From assembly GCA_963920665.1 (NCBI GenBank), contig OY987265.1:14327001-14391000 (forward strand): DNA of 64,000 bases. The letters run 5' to 3'. This DNA is from Straminergon stramineum (lineage: Eukaryota; Streptophyta; Bryopsida; Hypnales; Calliergonaceae). The notes under the pieces are model-generated. The model did not search any database and had not been told where the DNA came from. It saw only the letters and a program-made list of their open reading frames with translations. Shown piece by piece: positions 12,874-26,600 of this stretch (position 1 is its first letter; each line of letters starts with the position of its first letter). Position numbers and translations under genes: made by a program.

Positions 12874-15800
12874 AGTTGGTTCACATGGCAGTTCAGCTTG
12901 CACAAAATCCTCTCGTGTGTACAAGGACATACTAAGCAAGATCTTGCGTTCACCCCAAGTTCTGTAAAATTGAAGCTATTGGAGACGAAGGTCAACTCAA
13001 CTACTTACCCTGCATTACGTAGTTCAATCTTTGAGTAGCGCAGAATTGCTAATCAGGATTGCTATTATGCTTAGCCACGAACCCCTTGTATAAGGTTTTG
13101 AGTTCTTCATCACCCCTCCGTGACCAGACACCTGTGTTCACATCCATGATTCGAAGAGTGCTTTGGCAAGTTAGAATTTGAGACAGGAACTTGAAGTTTC
13201 CTGGAGTGAGAATGGTGTACTTAGGAAGTGTATAGGTATCCTATAGTGATTTGATTACATCAGCGAACAATTGCAAATTCTGGATTCTTACCTTTTTGTA
13301 ACATATATCACATTCTGAACTCAGCAATTACATTAGCTCATGAGGTTGAGCCTCATTGTTGAGTAGTGGTAGCACGACGCCTTGTTGCACTGTAAAGTAG
13401 CCGTGAGGTATCAATAGTCACAAAAATGAGATATTTTTATTGATCCACTAAGTGTCGAATCACTTCTGCTCTACTTTCTCTTGCCCAACGTGCGGTACTG
13501 TGCCATTTTTTTCGTGAACCGTGAGAGACCACTTCCTAAATTTTTTGGATTTATTACATCAGTTTTCAAGATGAAAATCCTTAAGGTCTTATGTGAACTG
13601 TTAATTTAGATCGCTTACTGAGGCAGTGGCCATACATGCACGCTGTATGGTTGAGATGCTTGCCATTCATGTCACACTTGTGTGTATTACTTTACTTGTA
13701 GGAATCAATTCGCCAGGTTTTTTAGACCTTTTATGCAGCATCTGCTTACAAAGCACGCTTGGATGAGGAGCACAAGGAACATTCCAACAAAGTTGTTCTA
13801 AAATCATGTTGCTCACATTTTGGGTATTCTTTTGGTAAATGCTCAGGTGAATCCAAGGCTTTTTCCAATTGAAAATTTGCTTATAAAAAGCGATAAAAAA
13901 AGAAGTTTGAGGGAGTATTCAGCATAGGTACATCCCTCTTTTCTCAGTTGAAGAAGTAATGTAATTGTTCTGAAATCTTAAGACAGAAAAATTGTTCTTT
14001 TTTAGATGATTGTTCACACATTTTGATGAATTAAAGGATCAAATTCTTAAATCCAGAATTTTTATATTTCATCTATGAACACTTCATTACTCTTGTGAAG
14101 ATTGCTTATTGCATAGCCCTAAATAAAAGAAATAAAAAAAACACTTGAAAAAGAAGTTATTGGGACAAGTCATTTAGTTGCTCAATAATTATTTTCAACC
14201 TACGTGCATTTAATGTAGAGGTGATCTATTGTCGATTATTCTAGCTTTACATTGATGAACTTTGGAAGTGAATCTCTTCTTGTCCATTTTCTCACCAAAG
14301 CTCTCTCAACTTTCACTTTCAATAATCATCTTCTTGTATTTGCTTAAATACCCACATGATTCCTTCATCCCAATTTTAGTCAATGTTAGATGAATTCACT
14401 ACAACAATGGCATTGCTTCTCACTAAACCGATTAGACTAACATTACATGAAAGTAATGGGGTGGCATCCAAAACTAGTAGTGATCATACCATAAGAAGCA
14501 AAGTCTTTATGCTAGATCAATTCAATAAGTGGTGCACATTTATTATATTACATGCAAATTCTGCCAAGATTTCATCCGTCTTGTTCTCATGCACACAATT
14601 TTTCATTCATGTATTCTTGCTAAATCCTATTGACATTCATTTTCTCAAATGAAACTTTTGACATTCATCCTCTCAAATGAAACCTTTACTTATTTAGTCT
14701 ATTGACATTCATCTTCTCAATGAAACCTTGAAACCCTACTAACATTCATCAATCTTGTCAATGAAACCTTGCAACGTGATGAAACCTTCTTGTTGGTGTT
14801 GTTGCATTGCAAGAAGCTCCGTTCTAAATCCTTGTAACTACCAGAAACACCATCCCCATCCTCAATTTTCTGAGAGGGAGGAGCTGTTGGAACTCAGAAG
14901 CCACCAGAGTGGTGGTTGACTCTGCACACAAGCAGCAAGGGTGCATGCCAGGCGTGACTTCGGTGAGTCCCAACAGACCACGTACTCAGGGACCAAGTAA
15001 CTTAACCGAGAAGAAGTTCAGTTCAGTTGGGTTCTCAGAGCGAGAGCCCATGCGCTTGGCCTTGGCCACCTGCTCCCCACCCACCCGCCCGGCTCTTTTA
15101 TTTATTCATACATTCATTCCTCTCCTTCCTCACGGCCCAGCTCCATCACTCTCTCACTCTCAATTGCAACTGCTGTCGAGTCTCATTCTAATGTCGACCT
15201 CGCCTTCCATGCGCTTCATAGAATTATTTCATTAATTCTAGATTGCTCGTACCATCACTACTGCAAGGATCAGGTAATGGAGTTGCACTCAATATTCAAG
15301 CGTAGGGGAGTGAGTCTAGTGGGAGCTTGCTGGACCCTCAACTTCAATGAACGGCTCTTGAATTCCCACAGATCGAGTTCAAAATATCGAATTATTTAAT
15401 GGGGTTGATTACATGTTGATGTCGAAGGTTTGCTTAAGCATCCGCCGGGACATCCATGATCTTATGAAAGCACTGAACGATGCTTTCTGTTTCGAATTTC
15501 TGAATGTTAGTTTTGGTCACTTCGTTGAATTCGTGTTGGTAAGTGAATGGGATCATGGAGTATCTAGAGACGATGATGTCAATCTGAGACCGAGGTTTCT
15601 TGCAGTTTTTGAGGATTGCTTAGTTTTTGTTATTTTTGTGGTGGTCGGATTCTTGTAGTAGTGATTGTTAGAGATTTCGTGATTTCAGGGAGACGACTTG
15701 GGGGATCTAGCACATCGTGCACTAATGTTGAATGTTAGCAGAAGCAAGGGACATGATCCTATGGAAGCACGAACCAATGATATTTGATCGGTGAATAGTG

Positions 15801-16057
15801 TAATAGCTGTTGGAAACTATTGATAATTGATTCTACTAGTGTCAAAGAAAAAAAATAACTGATTCTATTCACTTCGTCCAATTCTTGTCAGAAAGTACAC
15901 GGGATTGAGAATTTAGTGCTGATGTTAACCTTAGAGCCGCGCCTTCTCCAGCAGTAGAAGTTTCTGAGGATTAATGAACTTTGGATTTATTTTGTACTTG
16001 CTCGAATTGGTGCAGTGATATTTAGCTACTTGAAAGCGTCGCCCAGAGTTCAGTACC
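12874..16057. other. Intergenic region, PAF1 3' flank to polyketide synthase leader
   Basis: The first several hundred bases are probably PAF1 3' untranslated sequence. From about 13900 to 14800 the DNA is AT-rich and contains the short repeats at 14631-14770. From about 14880 to 15240 it is GC-richer, with a TTTTATTTAT stretch near 15100 and a CT-rich run (CTCTCACTCTC) near 15150, a plausible transcription start for the downstream gene. An acceptor-like TTGGTGCAG ending at 16015 suggests a leader intron just before the polyketide synthase ATG. The frame of 108 codons at 14909-15235 lacks protein-like composition. Confidence 0.45.
14631..14770. repeat. Irregular repeats of TGACATTCAT...CAAATGAAACCTT
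   Basis: Four related units, starting at about 14631, 14659, 14703 and 14739, share the core (T)RACATTCATC--CTC--AATGAAACCTT. The spacing varies from 28 to 44 bases. This is a small degenerate minisatellite. Confidence 0.65.
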
Positions 16058-18613
16058 ATGGCGAGTCGGAGAGTGGGAGCGGCGTTTGACGGGCAAGCCG
16101 TGGAGCTCGGATCCACAACCAAACCAGCCTACACAAACGGAACCCACCCATCCACAAACACAAACAAAGACGCAAAAACTAACGGCGCCTCCCACCCCGA
16201 GCGCCAAGCCACTCCAGGCAAAGCCACTGTACTGGCCATCGGCCGCGCCGTCCCCACCAACACTACGCAGAACGACGGACTGGCAGATCGATACATCGAG
16301 CAGTTCCAGCTGGAAGACCCTGTCGTGCAAGCCAAGCTGCGACGCCTCTGTAAGCTGCAGTAGCCCCTTCAGTAGCTCCTCATATATAATGCAAAACCCT
16401 TCTCACAGAAACAATCCATCTCAACACTAGTACAGGAGAAATCCATGAGGGAAATTGGACAAATGTGTCCTTGTGTGTCCAAATTCCATTCCTACAGAAT
16501 CCCAGTATCTCCTATTCTTTCGTCACTGGACACTGACTAGATGGAATTCCATAGATGACATATGGGATTTCTTCTTTGTAGTTCAGAAATCAATTCATAG
16601 TCACCCAAAACAATCTTACAACTCTCTGCACCCCAACTTCTATTCACAGGTGAAACGACGACGGTGAAGACGCGGTACCTAGTGGTGAACAAGGAAATTC
16701 TCGAAGAGCACCCGGATTTTCTAGTGGAAGGCGCCGCCACGGTCAGCCAGCGCCTCGCCATCACGGGTATGCTTTCTTGGAACCCAAACTCTTCTAAGAT
16801 CCATAGAGTTCAGAACTTCAGGATTCCGAATTTGAGCAAACGTTTTGGAACGTTTTAGCAACATTTTGGAACCTGCTTTTCAGCAAAATGCTCCAAGCAG
16901 TTGATGAAGCAGGTTCCAGAACGTTCACTTGCTGGAAAACAATGCTAAGCCCCCCAACCTTAGTCTGTCGTGAAATTTTATATTCATAATAAACGTTACT
17001 ATTGGATTCATAACTATGGGATTTTCAACTGTGGGATCCCGAACTTTCCGGTTCCGAATATTTTGACATTCATTTTGAGTGTATGTTGGTAGTATGTTTT
17101 TGAATGTTGCATCATTGGGGTGTCGCGTAGGTGAAGCGGTGACTCAGCTGGGACTAGAGGCGGCCACCGCAGCCCTCAAGGAATGGGGTCGCCCCGTTTC
17201 CGAGATCACTCACCTCGTCTATGTCTCTTCCAGCGAGATTCGTCTCCCCGGCGGCGACTTATACCTTTCTCAGCTCCTGGGCCTCCGCAGCACCGTGAAC
17301 CGCGTCATGCTCTACATGCTCGGTTGCTACGGTGGGGCCTCCGGCATCCGCGTCGCCAAGGACCTGGCGGAGAATAACCCAAACGCCCGGGTGCTCCTCA
17401 TCACCAGCGAATGCACGCTAATCGGCTACAAGTGCCTCAGCCCCGACCGCCCGTACGACCTCGTTGGGGCGGCGCTCTTTGGGGATGGGGCCGCGGCGAT
17501 GGTCATGGGAGCGGATCCCATCCCTGTGCTGGAGAGGCCTTTCTTTGAGCTTGACTGGGCGGGACAGTGCTTCATTCCAGGGACGAATAAGACGATTGAT
17601 GGAAGATTATCGGAGGAAGGGATTAGTTTCAAGTTGGGAAGGGAGCTGCCGAAGCTGATTGAGAAGAATATTCAGGGATTTTGTGACCCCATTTTGGAAA
17701 GGGTGGGGGGGTTGGCGTACAATGATATCTTTTGGGCAGTACATCCAGGTAACGCAGCCTCCAGATGTTGCAAAACTGCAAATGGTCCGAACTTCCTGTA
17801 CTTAATTTACTTGTCTGATTGAGTGTAATTAACGAGAATTTTAGAACAGTGGTGTCGTGTTTTTTGTGCCATCGACAATTGATTGATACAACATCTTCTA
17901 TCTAAGCAGTCCACCCAGGGTACGGATTCTCAAGTGAATTTATATTCTCCAGCGCGCATTCAAATCGATCTCCCCGTGAATATATTTGATTCATTTGATT
18001 TCTACCTAGATTTTGAGACCATTTGCAATCCTGTCGTTTGAGACCGTGTGTAAAGACATCTTCTGGCCTTGGCAGTCCATGAAATTGGAACAGATCGATC
18101 CTAGGTGGCCGTAGTCCCTGAATTCGCTTAAGATTCTCCAGTGAATTTGTTCGACCACCAGTAGATCTTCATTATATCCTCCAGATGTGTGCATTTAGAC
18201 ATTACAGTGAACGTATCTAATCGGTTGTTACCAAGAAATTGAGACATTTTGCGGCCGCCGATCATTCCCCTGAATTACTTCATCTTCCAGCGATATATGT
18301 CTAGCTGCGGTCTACGGAAATTGAGTCGTAAAATTTCTGTGTTGTGGGTGTAGGGGGCCCGGCGATCCTGAATGCTGTGGAGAAGCAATTAGAGCTGGCG
18401 CCGCACAAGTTGCAAGCGGCGCGGCAAGTTTTGAGGGACTACGGCAACATCAGCAGCAGTACGTGCATTTACGTGCTGGACTACATGCGTCAGCAGAGCT
18501 TGAAGCTCAAGGAGGCCAATGGCGGGCTCAATACGGATCCCGAGTGGGGTCTCATCCTGGCCTTCGGGCCTGGCGTCACCATCGAAGGCGCTTTAGCACG
18601 CAACTTGTGCTGA
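16058..18613 (+). CDS. Type III polyketide synthase, ASCL (LAP5/LAP6)-type
   Basis: Four exons (16058-16349, 16650-16766, 17131-17748, 18354-18613) give 428 residues. Intron 1 splits the Cys codon of RRLC-ETTTVKTRY, the ancestral intron position of chalcone synthases. Cys202 (LGCYGG), His341 (AVHPGG, spanning intron 3) and Asn374 (DYGNISS) form the catalytic triad; LAFGPGVTIEGAL matches the C-terminal active-site loop. The block RPYDLVGAALFGDGAAA is typical of anther-specific chalcone synthase-like enzymes, which condense fatty acyl-CoA with malonyl-CoA to alkylpyrones for sporopollenin; moss relatives make alkylresorcylic acids. The N-terminus has about 50 extra residues rich in Thr/Asn/Lys, and the usual GFRPP segment reads GYKCLSPD, so substrate preference is uncertain. 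Chalcone synthase proper is less likely. Confidence 0.9.
16860..16925. repeat. Stem-loop in polyketide synthase intron 2
   Basis: AACATTTTGGAACCTGCTT (16860-16878) pairs with AAGCAGGTTCCAGAACGTT (16907-16925) at 17 of 19 positions, with a 28-base loop. A related CGTTTTGGAACGTTTT lies just upstream at about 16841-16856. The structure sits inside the intron between exons 2 and 3 and resembles a small inverted-repeat insertion or a foldback RNA. Confidence 0.65.
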
Positions 18614-19882
18614 AAATATAATGAAAAGAAAAGGCCGCCCGGGGTCATGCACTTCGAATGCTTCGCTTCAGGAATTCATTGCAAGACACTCCATAATTAA
18701 TTAATACACTAATTCATTAGCTTCTTAATCGAATTCAGAAACCATTTATATCCACCGGAGGAGTAAGTTAGCCGGTAGGTTTAGTTATTTATTGCACTCT
18801 CACTGAACATGAGACAATGGTCTTTGAGGTAGTTTAATAATCAGAGACGTACTCTTCATTGAACTCTGTAAATGGTATATAATTATTATTGATTGATCTG
18901 AAATGGAATCCACTTAATGTTTACTTGAACCATTTTCCTCGAGGTCACCTCGGGTAGCATCGGGCTAATCTCAGGGCTTTTGTTGAGATTCATAGAGACA
19001 ATCAAATTTTGACGCAATCCAATTATTCAATCTGTACATACATAATCTGCAACTCACCGACGCTGCAGGTATAGTCACCGAAATCAGACCTCATATTTGC
19101 TAAATTGGCGCTTATCAGATTGCCAAAAGTTTGGGGAGGGCGTCCAAAATCTAAGCCAGGATACAATACTTGTAAAGCTGGCAAATAGGACATTCCATTA
19201 CACAGAGCTCTATAATCTGTCTTATACGGAGTACACATTTAAGGTACGACTGGCCAATTGAAAATTTTAGTTGGAAAACTTCAAAGTGTTAATTTCAGTG
19301 AAGCAACTTAACACTGCAAGTTCCTTTTGTGGTCATGTTCGTTACGACTTGTTGCAGAGCTCCAAATGGTGACGTTCAAGTGCACAAAAAACTCTAAGTA
19401 CAAGGATTCTAGCTCTAAGAGCTAGAGCTAGATTTGGGTTTCCAGCCAGATGTTGGGCATCTGCAAGAAAAGTGCCAAATTATGGAATTTTTGCATTCTC
19501 AACGAACATCATGCGTGCCGATAGTAAGAAATTCAGCCGATGTCACAAATTTGACCATAGTTAGTTAACACTGTCAAACCTATTAATGAATACCCTCCGC
19601 TTCCCAATGCACTGCATCTCTTGCCAAAGATCACATCAGAATGAAATCAATCTCTTGGACACAGAAAACTCCTATCAAAATCAAATGCCCATATCGTAAT
19701 CACCTCTCCTTCAGTCAAACCTCATCCAAACAACAAATCGTTCAACCTCATTTATTCAAATTTATAATTTCAATCAAATAAGATGCTGTACAGAGTTTTC
19801 AAGAAAAGTGCCAATTTCTGACGTTGCTACCCCAATCGACCACCAACTTCACACGTACCCAAGCCTTCACCGAAAACCCACG
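18614..19882. other. Intergenic region between convergent genes
   Basis: The polyketide synthase (+) and the NDR1/HIN1-like gene (-) converge here, so the region should hold both 3' untranslated regions. No coding frame or clear repeat was seen. Confidence 0.55.
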
Positions 19883-20632
19883 TCAAAGAATATTATCTCT
19901 CTTCACCTTACAGCTCTTGCTAACAAGGTTCCCCATAGCCGACCCCTTCGGCACCTCAAGTTTCATTAAGCACGTCAAGTGCACCCTCCGGAACGGATGC
20001 AGCATCTTCAACATATGATGATGATTCCTCACCTCCGCATTCATCACCACAACCAAGCTCACATTCCCAAGTCCAATTTCCCCTTGCAACCCATCGCCTA
20101 TTGTCTCTCCCAACACAGTCTTCCCCGACTGCACCTCACTTCGGACAACTGTGTCGTTCCGCTTCTCCTGGTAAAACGGCGCCACATCCGCAACCTGGCC
20201 AATCTCCAACCCAGAGTACGAAACGTGCACGTTGAAGGCCTTGACGTCGAAGCCCATCTTCTCGTTCGGATTGCTGAAGAGAAACTGGAAAGTTATGTGC
20301 GTGTCGAGATTGTAGCTTGAGGGGCCGTTGCCGTTGCGGGTGAGATTGAACGTTTGGAGATGCGCGTCTTGGAGGTCGTAGTTTCCGTTCTTGGGTCGGA
20401 TAATGAGCCATTCGATGAGGACGCCGAGGCCAACGGTTAAGATAAACGACAGGAAGAACCAGCAGCAGGCGGAGATGACGCGATGGCGGCGGCTACGGTT
20501 GCGGCGACGGGGAGGAGAAGAGGGGGAATAAGTTGCTGGAGGGGGGAGAGTTTGGGTTGTCTTTGAGTCTTTCATTGGTGTGTAGGGGTGTTGGGTGTCT
20601 GACAGGACGGGAGGTGCGCCTTGTGCATCCAT
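19883..20632 (-). CDS. NDR1/HIN1-like (NHL) membrane protein with LEA_2 domain
   Basis: A single uninterrupted frame of 249 residues. Residues 1-50 are Pro/Ser/Thr-rich and end in a basic cluster (PPRRRNRSRRHR). Residues 52-78 form one hydrophobic transmembrane segment (ISACCWFFLSFILTVGLGVL) followed by IEWLIIRPK. Residues about 95-225 form a LEA_2-type beta domain with the family's NPN motif (FQFLFSNPNEKMGF) and possible N-glycosylation sites. NHL proteins are plasma-membrane proteins of Arabidopsis linked to defence and cell wall-membrane contact. The topology, short cytosolic N-terminus, one membrane pass and extracytoplasmic LEA_2 domain, fits the family. Which member it matches cannot be told by eye. 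The start ATG at 20632 is the first in frame. The lack of introns is normal for the family. Confidence 0.88.
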   Translation of the reverse strand: MDAQGAPPVLSDTQHPYTPMKDSKTTQTLPPPATYSPSSPPRRRNRSRRHRVISACCWFFLSFILTVGLGVLIEWLIIRPKNGNYDLQDAHLQTFNLTRNGNGPSSYNLDTHITFQFLFSNPNEKMGFDVKAFNVHVSYSGLEIGQVADVAPFYQEKRNDTVVRSEVQSGKTVLGETIGDGLQGEIGLGNVSLVVVMNAEVRNHHHMLKMLHPFRRVHLTCLMKLEVPKGSAMGNLVSKSCKVKRDNIL

Positions 20633-23600
20633 GTTTGATTGAGTTTCTGAGTTGGTGGCGACTGTTGCTGTTGAATCACGTGCTGGAAGTCTTTCCCCTG
20701 CTGAAATGCAAAGATTCTCATGTTAATACGCTACAAGGAGAGTGGAAGCCAATTGCAATACTTGTGTCTACTGGATTTGGAATGAAACAAGGGGTTGAAA
20801 CTGCGAGTAGTCGTTGCTGCATGTCATATAGAACGTAGCAGCAACTTCAGAAAAGATGTTACGAATTACGGGGGACTTGTCGAAGTGAATGAAATTCGAC
20901 GGAAAACCATCGCAAAGCGGTTACAATGTTGTGGACAGGAAAAATTCCACAACCAATTCAAAACTACGGAGCACTTGCAGTTTCAAATCATTGTTAAAAT
21001 GTTAACCAAAACCCCAGTACAGCAACCATATGTGTAAGTAACTCAGAATTTGCTAAGAACTTGTACCGACCAGTGATCGCACAATACATACAACCTCGAA
21101 TTCTCAGAGCAATTGACGAACACAATCAATACAGTCACTACATACGCAGAGTGCCAAGACCTACAAAGCAAGTGACAAGCGAATTCGCACCTAGCTGCAG
21201 CTGCAGCACTTGTAGCTTCAGGAAAATCAATCAATCCGATCAGGTAGCGCGCAAGATCAAGTCAATCATAAAACCAATCAATGAATCTATCAATTCAGAG
21301 ATCGAATAGAAGTCGATCAGCTAGCTATGGCCGGTATATAACAATCCAGAGCAAAGATATATATAACGCGCGCACGACGACTCAATTGGCAATGTCAGTT
21401 TCTGTTGAAAACACCAAGAGCGAGTTTCATTATATACCAACACTGCCTGCACAAGGTGGTAAATTTAGGCGAACTAGTGTAGATGGAGACGGTCAGTCGG
21501 TGTGTATGCACAGTTGCACACTGTCTGTTACACCCGTGACTGTACTGGACATGGCCAGTCGGACGTTTTGTCGGACGAATATATGATTCCACAGTTGGGC
21601 GGAACAATCATTGAGGAGCTGGGGATCCCCAGATAAAATTTGAATAACTTCTCGTGAGGGCGAACTCGAAGCGTGTCGGGCTGTCTGGGCCGACTGCAAG
21701 GGAGGATTTGCGAAGAAAGAGGCAGAGCTCTTGAAAGTCTGCCGACTGGGAGAAAAAGCCTGTCGGTGGGGACTGAGGACTGAGGATGGGCTTGCTTGGC
21801 CTTGGAGTCTCCTCCAATGTGAGCCGCGGGGCTTGGAACTGTAAGGTAGTGTGCTCATTGACCGTCCATTTAAGGGCTGTTGGGCCTTTTTGATGTTTTT
21901 CAGATGCCTGAAAATATTTTCCCTTATTTTTCACTTGAAGAAAAATTGATGCAGAATCTAACACGAGTGGTTTCATATTTTTTGGAGCATTTATAAATTA
22001 CTTATGAATCTCCAAAGAATTTTGTAGTAGGCACCTATTCTTGATCATAGGCCTTACAAAAAAACAACCACATGCAATCTGAAAAAAGATATGGCTTGAC
22101 CCAAAACAAGCATTGCAACATTCGAAAAGTAATATACAAGGTTCCTAAATGTGACCATTACTAAACTTAAATGAACCTATTAATGTTCGTTTGCTCCAAC
22201 TCAAAGTTCTCATGAGTGGTTTTCAAAGACGAGTTGCACAAGTGAAGTTCAATCAATGTAATATTAATTGTGGGATTTTCAATTTTCATGGTTTTTTCTT
22301 CTATTGTACATGTATACTTCATTTGTATAAATTGTTTGAAATATGATGTGTGTGTGTATATGTATATATTGTTCGTAGAGGTTGTATTCAACAATAGTTA
22401 GAGAGTATTTGTTGTACTAATTAACCCTAAAACCAACTATAAATTTTTGAATTACAATAGGAACATGTTTAAATGCCTCAAATTTCATTTTTAACTACCA
22501 TTGGATGTTGGAAAATGAACAAAAGATAGTAGAAAAAAATAGGTGCATATCAATTGTGAAATAATACCTAAATAGCCCCCTAAATAAAATGTTTTGATGC
22601 ATGTATATATGAATTACAAGGTATAGTAAAGTACCCAAGAGGTACCTCCAACTTATCATTGAAAAGGATGCAACCCTATTCTTGAGAATTCTTGCATTCT
22701 TACTCTTGAAACAAGCCCTCCATTATGATCTTCCAAAGTCCAATCCTAGACTTTTTTTCAAGGGCTAAAGTTCCTTCCTTACCTTTGCATTGAGTTGCTG
22801 CTCAAAAGAGGCACTTGACACTTCTATGATTAAATGTCAAATAAAATTGATTTGTTCACTGTGATTAGGTTCACTTGCCTTTAGAGTTTTAATAGTTATC
22901 TATTGTAGACACGTTGCAAGTGGCATTTCTCAAACTTCTTGGTTATTTCAGTGTTCTTGCTTTTGAGTTTTCTTAGGTTGTAGCTATGACTTCTTAGAGA
23001 GATCAATTTGGGACTATTTAAAAGAAGGATGATGACAAGAAAGAAGATGTCAACATTAATCACTAGTAGAAATCTTGTCCGTGGCGACAACTTAAACTAT
23101 GACTAATCGTCCCAAATAACTAATATACAACTTGACTAGGGAGTGTTCTAGAAATACAATCATTTAAGCATGCTCAAACGATTGCATGACAATCATTCTT
23201 CGAAATCCTACATTTGAGGTATTCATGTAAGGGATGATCTCTTAGTCTTTGAATTTTGTCAACTCATCTGAGTCATAAGTATTGGAAGTCCTACAATATT
23301 TTTTAATATTTATATAATGCTTCCTAAAGTATGGACTAAAGATGAAAAATTTTCTAAACTTTTTATAAATTTAAAAATGAAATTAGACAAATATTGTTTT
23401 GTTACGTTTTATATTTCTAATAATCTAGTGTTTTTCTTTTAAATCTTTTAGAAGGAAGGTAGTGCTTCTATCTTTGAATTTTGAATGTAATAAGGAGGTT
23501 TGTATTTGTATATAATCAAGAGAGCATTCCCCCAAAGTAGATCCGTAAATCATTTGGTTGTACTGTATCCTATATCTCTTTGAACAATATTTTCAATAAT

Positions 23601-26600
23601 AAATTTAAAATCTTCTTAAACCTTTTTAAATTTAAAAAGATAATATTGAACTTGTAATTTGGATTTTGGCATGTAGAGCTTCAAACAATTGCAATAATTC
23701 ATTGAATTTGGGGGATTTTTCAATATTTTTTGATGCACTGGAAATGAAATTTGTGAGACTTTATTTTTTTAGTTTAAGTCAATATCAAAATTGATTTTAA
23801 AAGTTACAATCAATTTTGACTAAAGCACTTTCTAGTTTGGGATGTAGGGACCTTTGAGGGTTAATTTTGAAAAGAACATGGTAAAATGTAAAATGCCTAG
23901 ATGTGGAATTTTTGAAACAAATAAATTGTGGCCTTCCAAGTTTCTAAACAAAATATCTTCATCATAAAAATTTTCATTTTCTTTCCATCCAAATGAATGA
24001 TTGCAAGATATAGTTCTCCTATTTTTTGTCCCCTTGACCTTAGACAAGTGATTTTTTGCTCATAACTTTTGCCTCATAGGTTAGTTTTACATGAAATTTA
24101 AAACAAGAGTAAATGTAGAAGTTGTAGACATTGAATAATTTTTTTCATTTAATTTGTTTTTTACTATTTTAAAAAAAAACCATTTGGATGTCTACTTGGT
24201 GATTTGGAGAGGGTTTAGAACTATTTTTGACCTAAAAATGGAAATTTGAAGCTCAAAGTTGGTATAGAATGACTTTTACTAAAGTTACAAGAGATCATGA
24301 AGAGATTTTCTAAAGATAGTAAACTTCCAACTTCCACATGTACTCAAAGTGTACTACCTTTGTACAAGCGCAAAGAACAAAATTTTTTTCCCAAAGATGA
24401 AAATGGTTGTAAAGGAGCATCTTCAAGTTAGGAGAAATGGTTTTGTTTTTGTTTTTGTCTTAATTTTAGAATTTATTTATTTATTTCTAACAATCAAACA
24501 TCAAAATGTCTATTTTCTCAGTAATTTCCATCATGCTTTTTTTGCACATAAATTTTAGAGATGAATTTTTATAGGTCTGAATTGTTTAGAGACATACTAT
24601 TCTCAATGCTTTAGAAGTTATCCATATTTTATTTCATTTAAAAATATTATTTCAACATATCATAATGCTCTAGTACTAAGGATGTTTTTAGCCAAAAACA
24701 ATAAGTGTTTCTAGCAATGATTGATCTAAATAAATATTTTTATTTCATTGCTGAAAAGTATATAAAAAAATTATGCTAGCATACTTTGGTGTGCATTAAT
24801 TGCTTCAAATAGTTTTTGAACAAGTTCTTGTAAGCATCCATCATCCATCAACTTGAGACTAGATCTTTTTTTCGCTTGTTGAAATATTAGTTTAACTCTT
24901 TTAGGATTATCATCTCTCATGGAGGCTAAAAGTTCTACAAATGGGTTTTTGAGCTTAGAAAAAAAGTGGTTTTATCAATTCAACAATTTAGAAGAATTTC
25001 AAATCTTAGAAAGTAGGAAATCAACATAGTAGCATGATGATTTATTACATGTCAATTCAAGAAAATCAATTGCAATTGCTAATGACTTCCAAAGACTCCT
25101 ATCCCTCCATCCTCTCTCATTGTTGAATAACATTCTACATTCAATCTTTTCCATTTCATTTTTCCACCATTTTTTCTTCCATCTTTCACTTTACCATTCT
25201 ATCAACTTCATGTAAGCCTATATAACAATACATGATTTGATTGTTAAAACAATACTTTCTGAATTGGTTCAAGAATATTACATGCCATTGAGTGCATTTA
25301 GAAATACTTTATTTTTTCTTAATGATAATTATCTTACTAGCTCATATAAATTTTCCATTATTTCCTAACCATTTGATTCAATCACCATCTTCTCTTATTT
25401 CTTTTCTAGTATTTTGGTAGCTCTACAAAAGCATTCACATTATTTCTTTTAAAATAGAGTGGTCTTTCAAGTGGTTCAATAGTATTGAAGAAAACAAATA
25501 TGATTATTCCAATTATTTACTTTATGTTGATCAACATATATCCATCAAAATCAAATCAAAGGTTATATTTTCTAGACAAATGAAAATAATAATTTTCATC
25601 TATAACAATTATATAGTTTACAACATCCTTCTAATTTTTGTGGATTTTCTAAGCCAAAACTTCTAAATTGTAATTGTAATTGTGTCCTTAGAATGTCATA
25701 TAGGTGAATCCTTGTCTTCAAATAAATTTATCACTTTTATAATCACTACCATATATACTTGTATATTCAATATGTACTTTCATGTTGATGTCTAGTATAG
25801 ACCATACTTGTTCATATGTATTATAATTGAATCAGGTATTAGAAAATGGTGTCTCTACTTGAAGAGACTTAAATGGCCCAAATTGGGTTGTATCATATCT
25901 ACTTGAATTCAAATGAATTAATTTAAGGAAATTTAGAGAAGGTAGAAAAGCATAATGATAGAAAATATCCAATCCGCCATATTTTGGAATAATTGAAAAT
26001 GTTTTCAAAGCCATTATAATTTGCCCATAACTTCTTAAAAAATCTTTTCTTATCTTTATTTTACATTTAGGCACCAAAAAATTCTTGATTACATTTAAGC
26101 TCTTAAAAAAGTTGTACACTATTTTCTTGACATATCACATTGATTATAAACATAATGACTCTCAACAATAGCAAAGGCAATCTTTTTAGGATGCTTAATG
26201 TATTTGATTGTATAAACCCACTTATTTAATTCATCAATCAATTAAAGTATCAATTTTCAAACAAAATTGATCATTAATGTGGAAATCTTTTGTGATGTCT
26301 TGAAGAAGAAATTCATTGCTTGTAAGGAGTTTATAGTTGAAGTATATTGGTAGTAGGTTCTTATTTTATGCTAGTCAAAGCCCACAACTATAATGTTCTT
26401 TTTTTATGTCAAGTAATGTAACCATTACATATTCAACTTGTGAATTCCATTAAATTTAAGTCATGAAAAAACAAAAACAAAAATATCACAAATTATAAAT
26501 AAGATATTGTTTGAATGCTGAACTTTCAAATTTATTAAACCTACTCATCATGAGTACAATTATAAATTACATTCATGGAAGTAATTTCAAGCTTTTTTTC

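Noticed and set aside
14909..15235. 108-codon frame on the + strand
   Set aside because: Pro/Ser/Leu-driven composition over a CT-rich promoter-like stretch; no splice-compatible neighbours.
21608..21976. 122-codon frame on the - strand in a GC-richer patch
   Set aside because: Overlaps another long - strand frame, has no domain-like pattern and lies in the probable promoter of the NHL gene.
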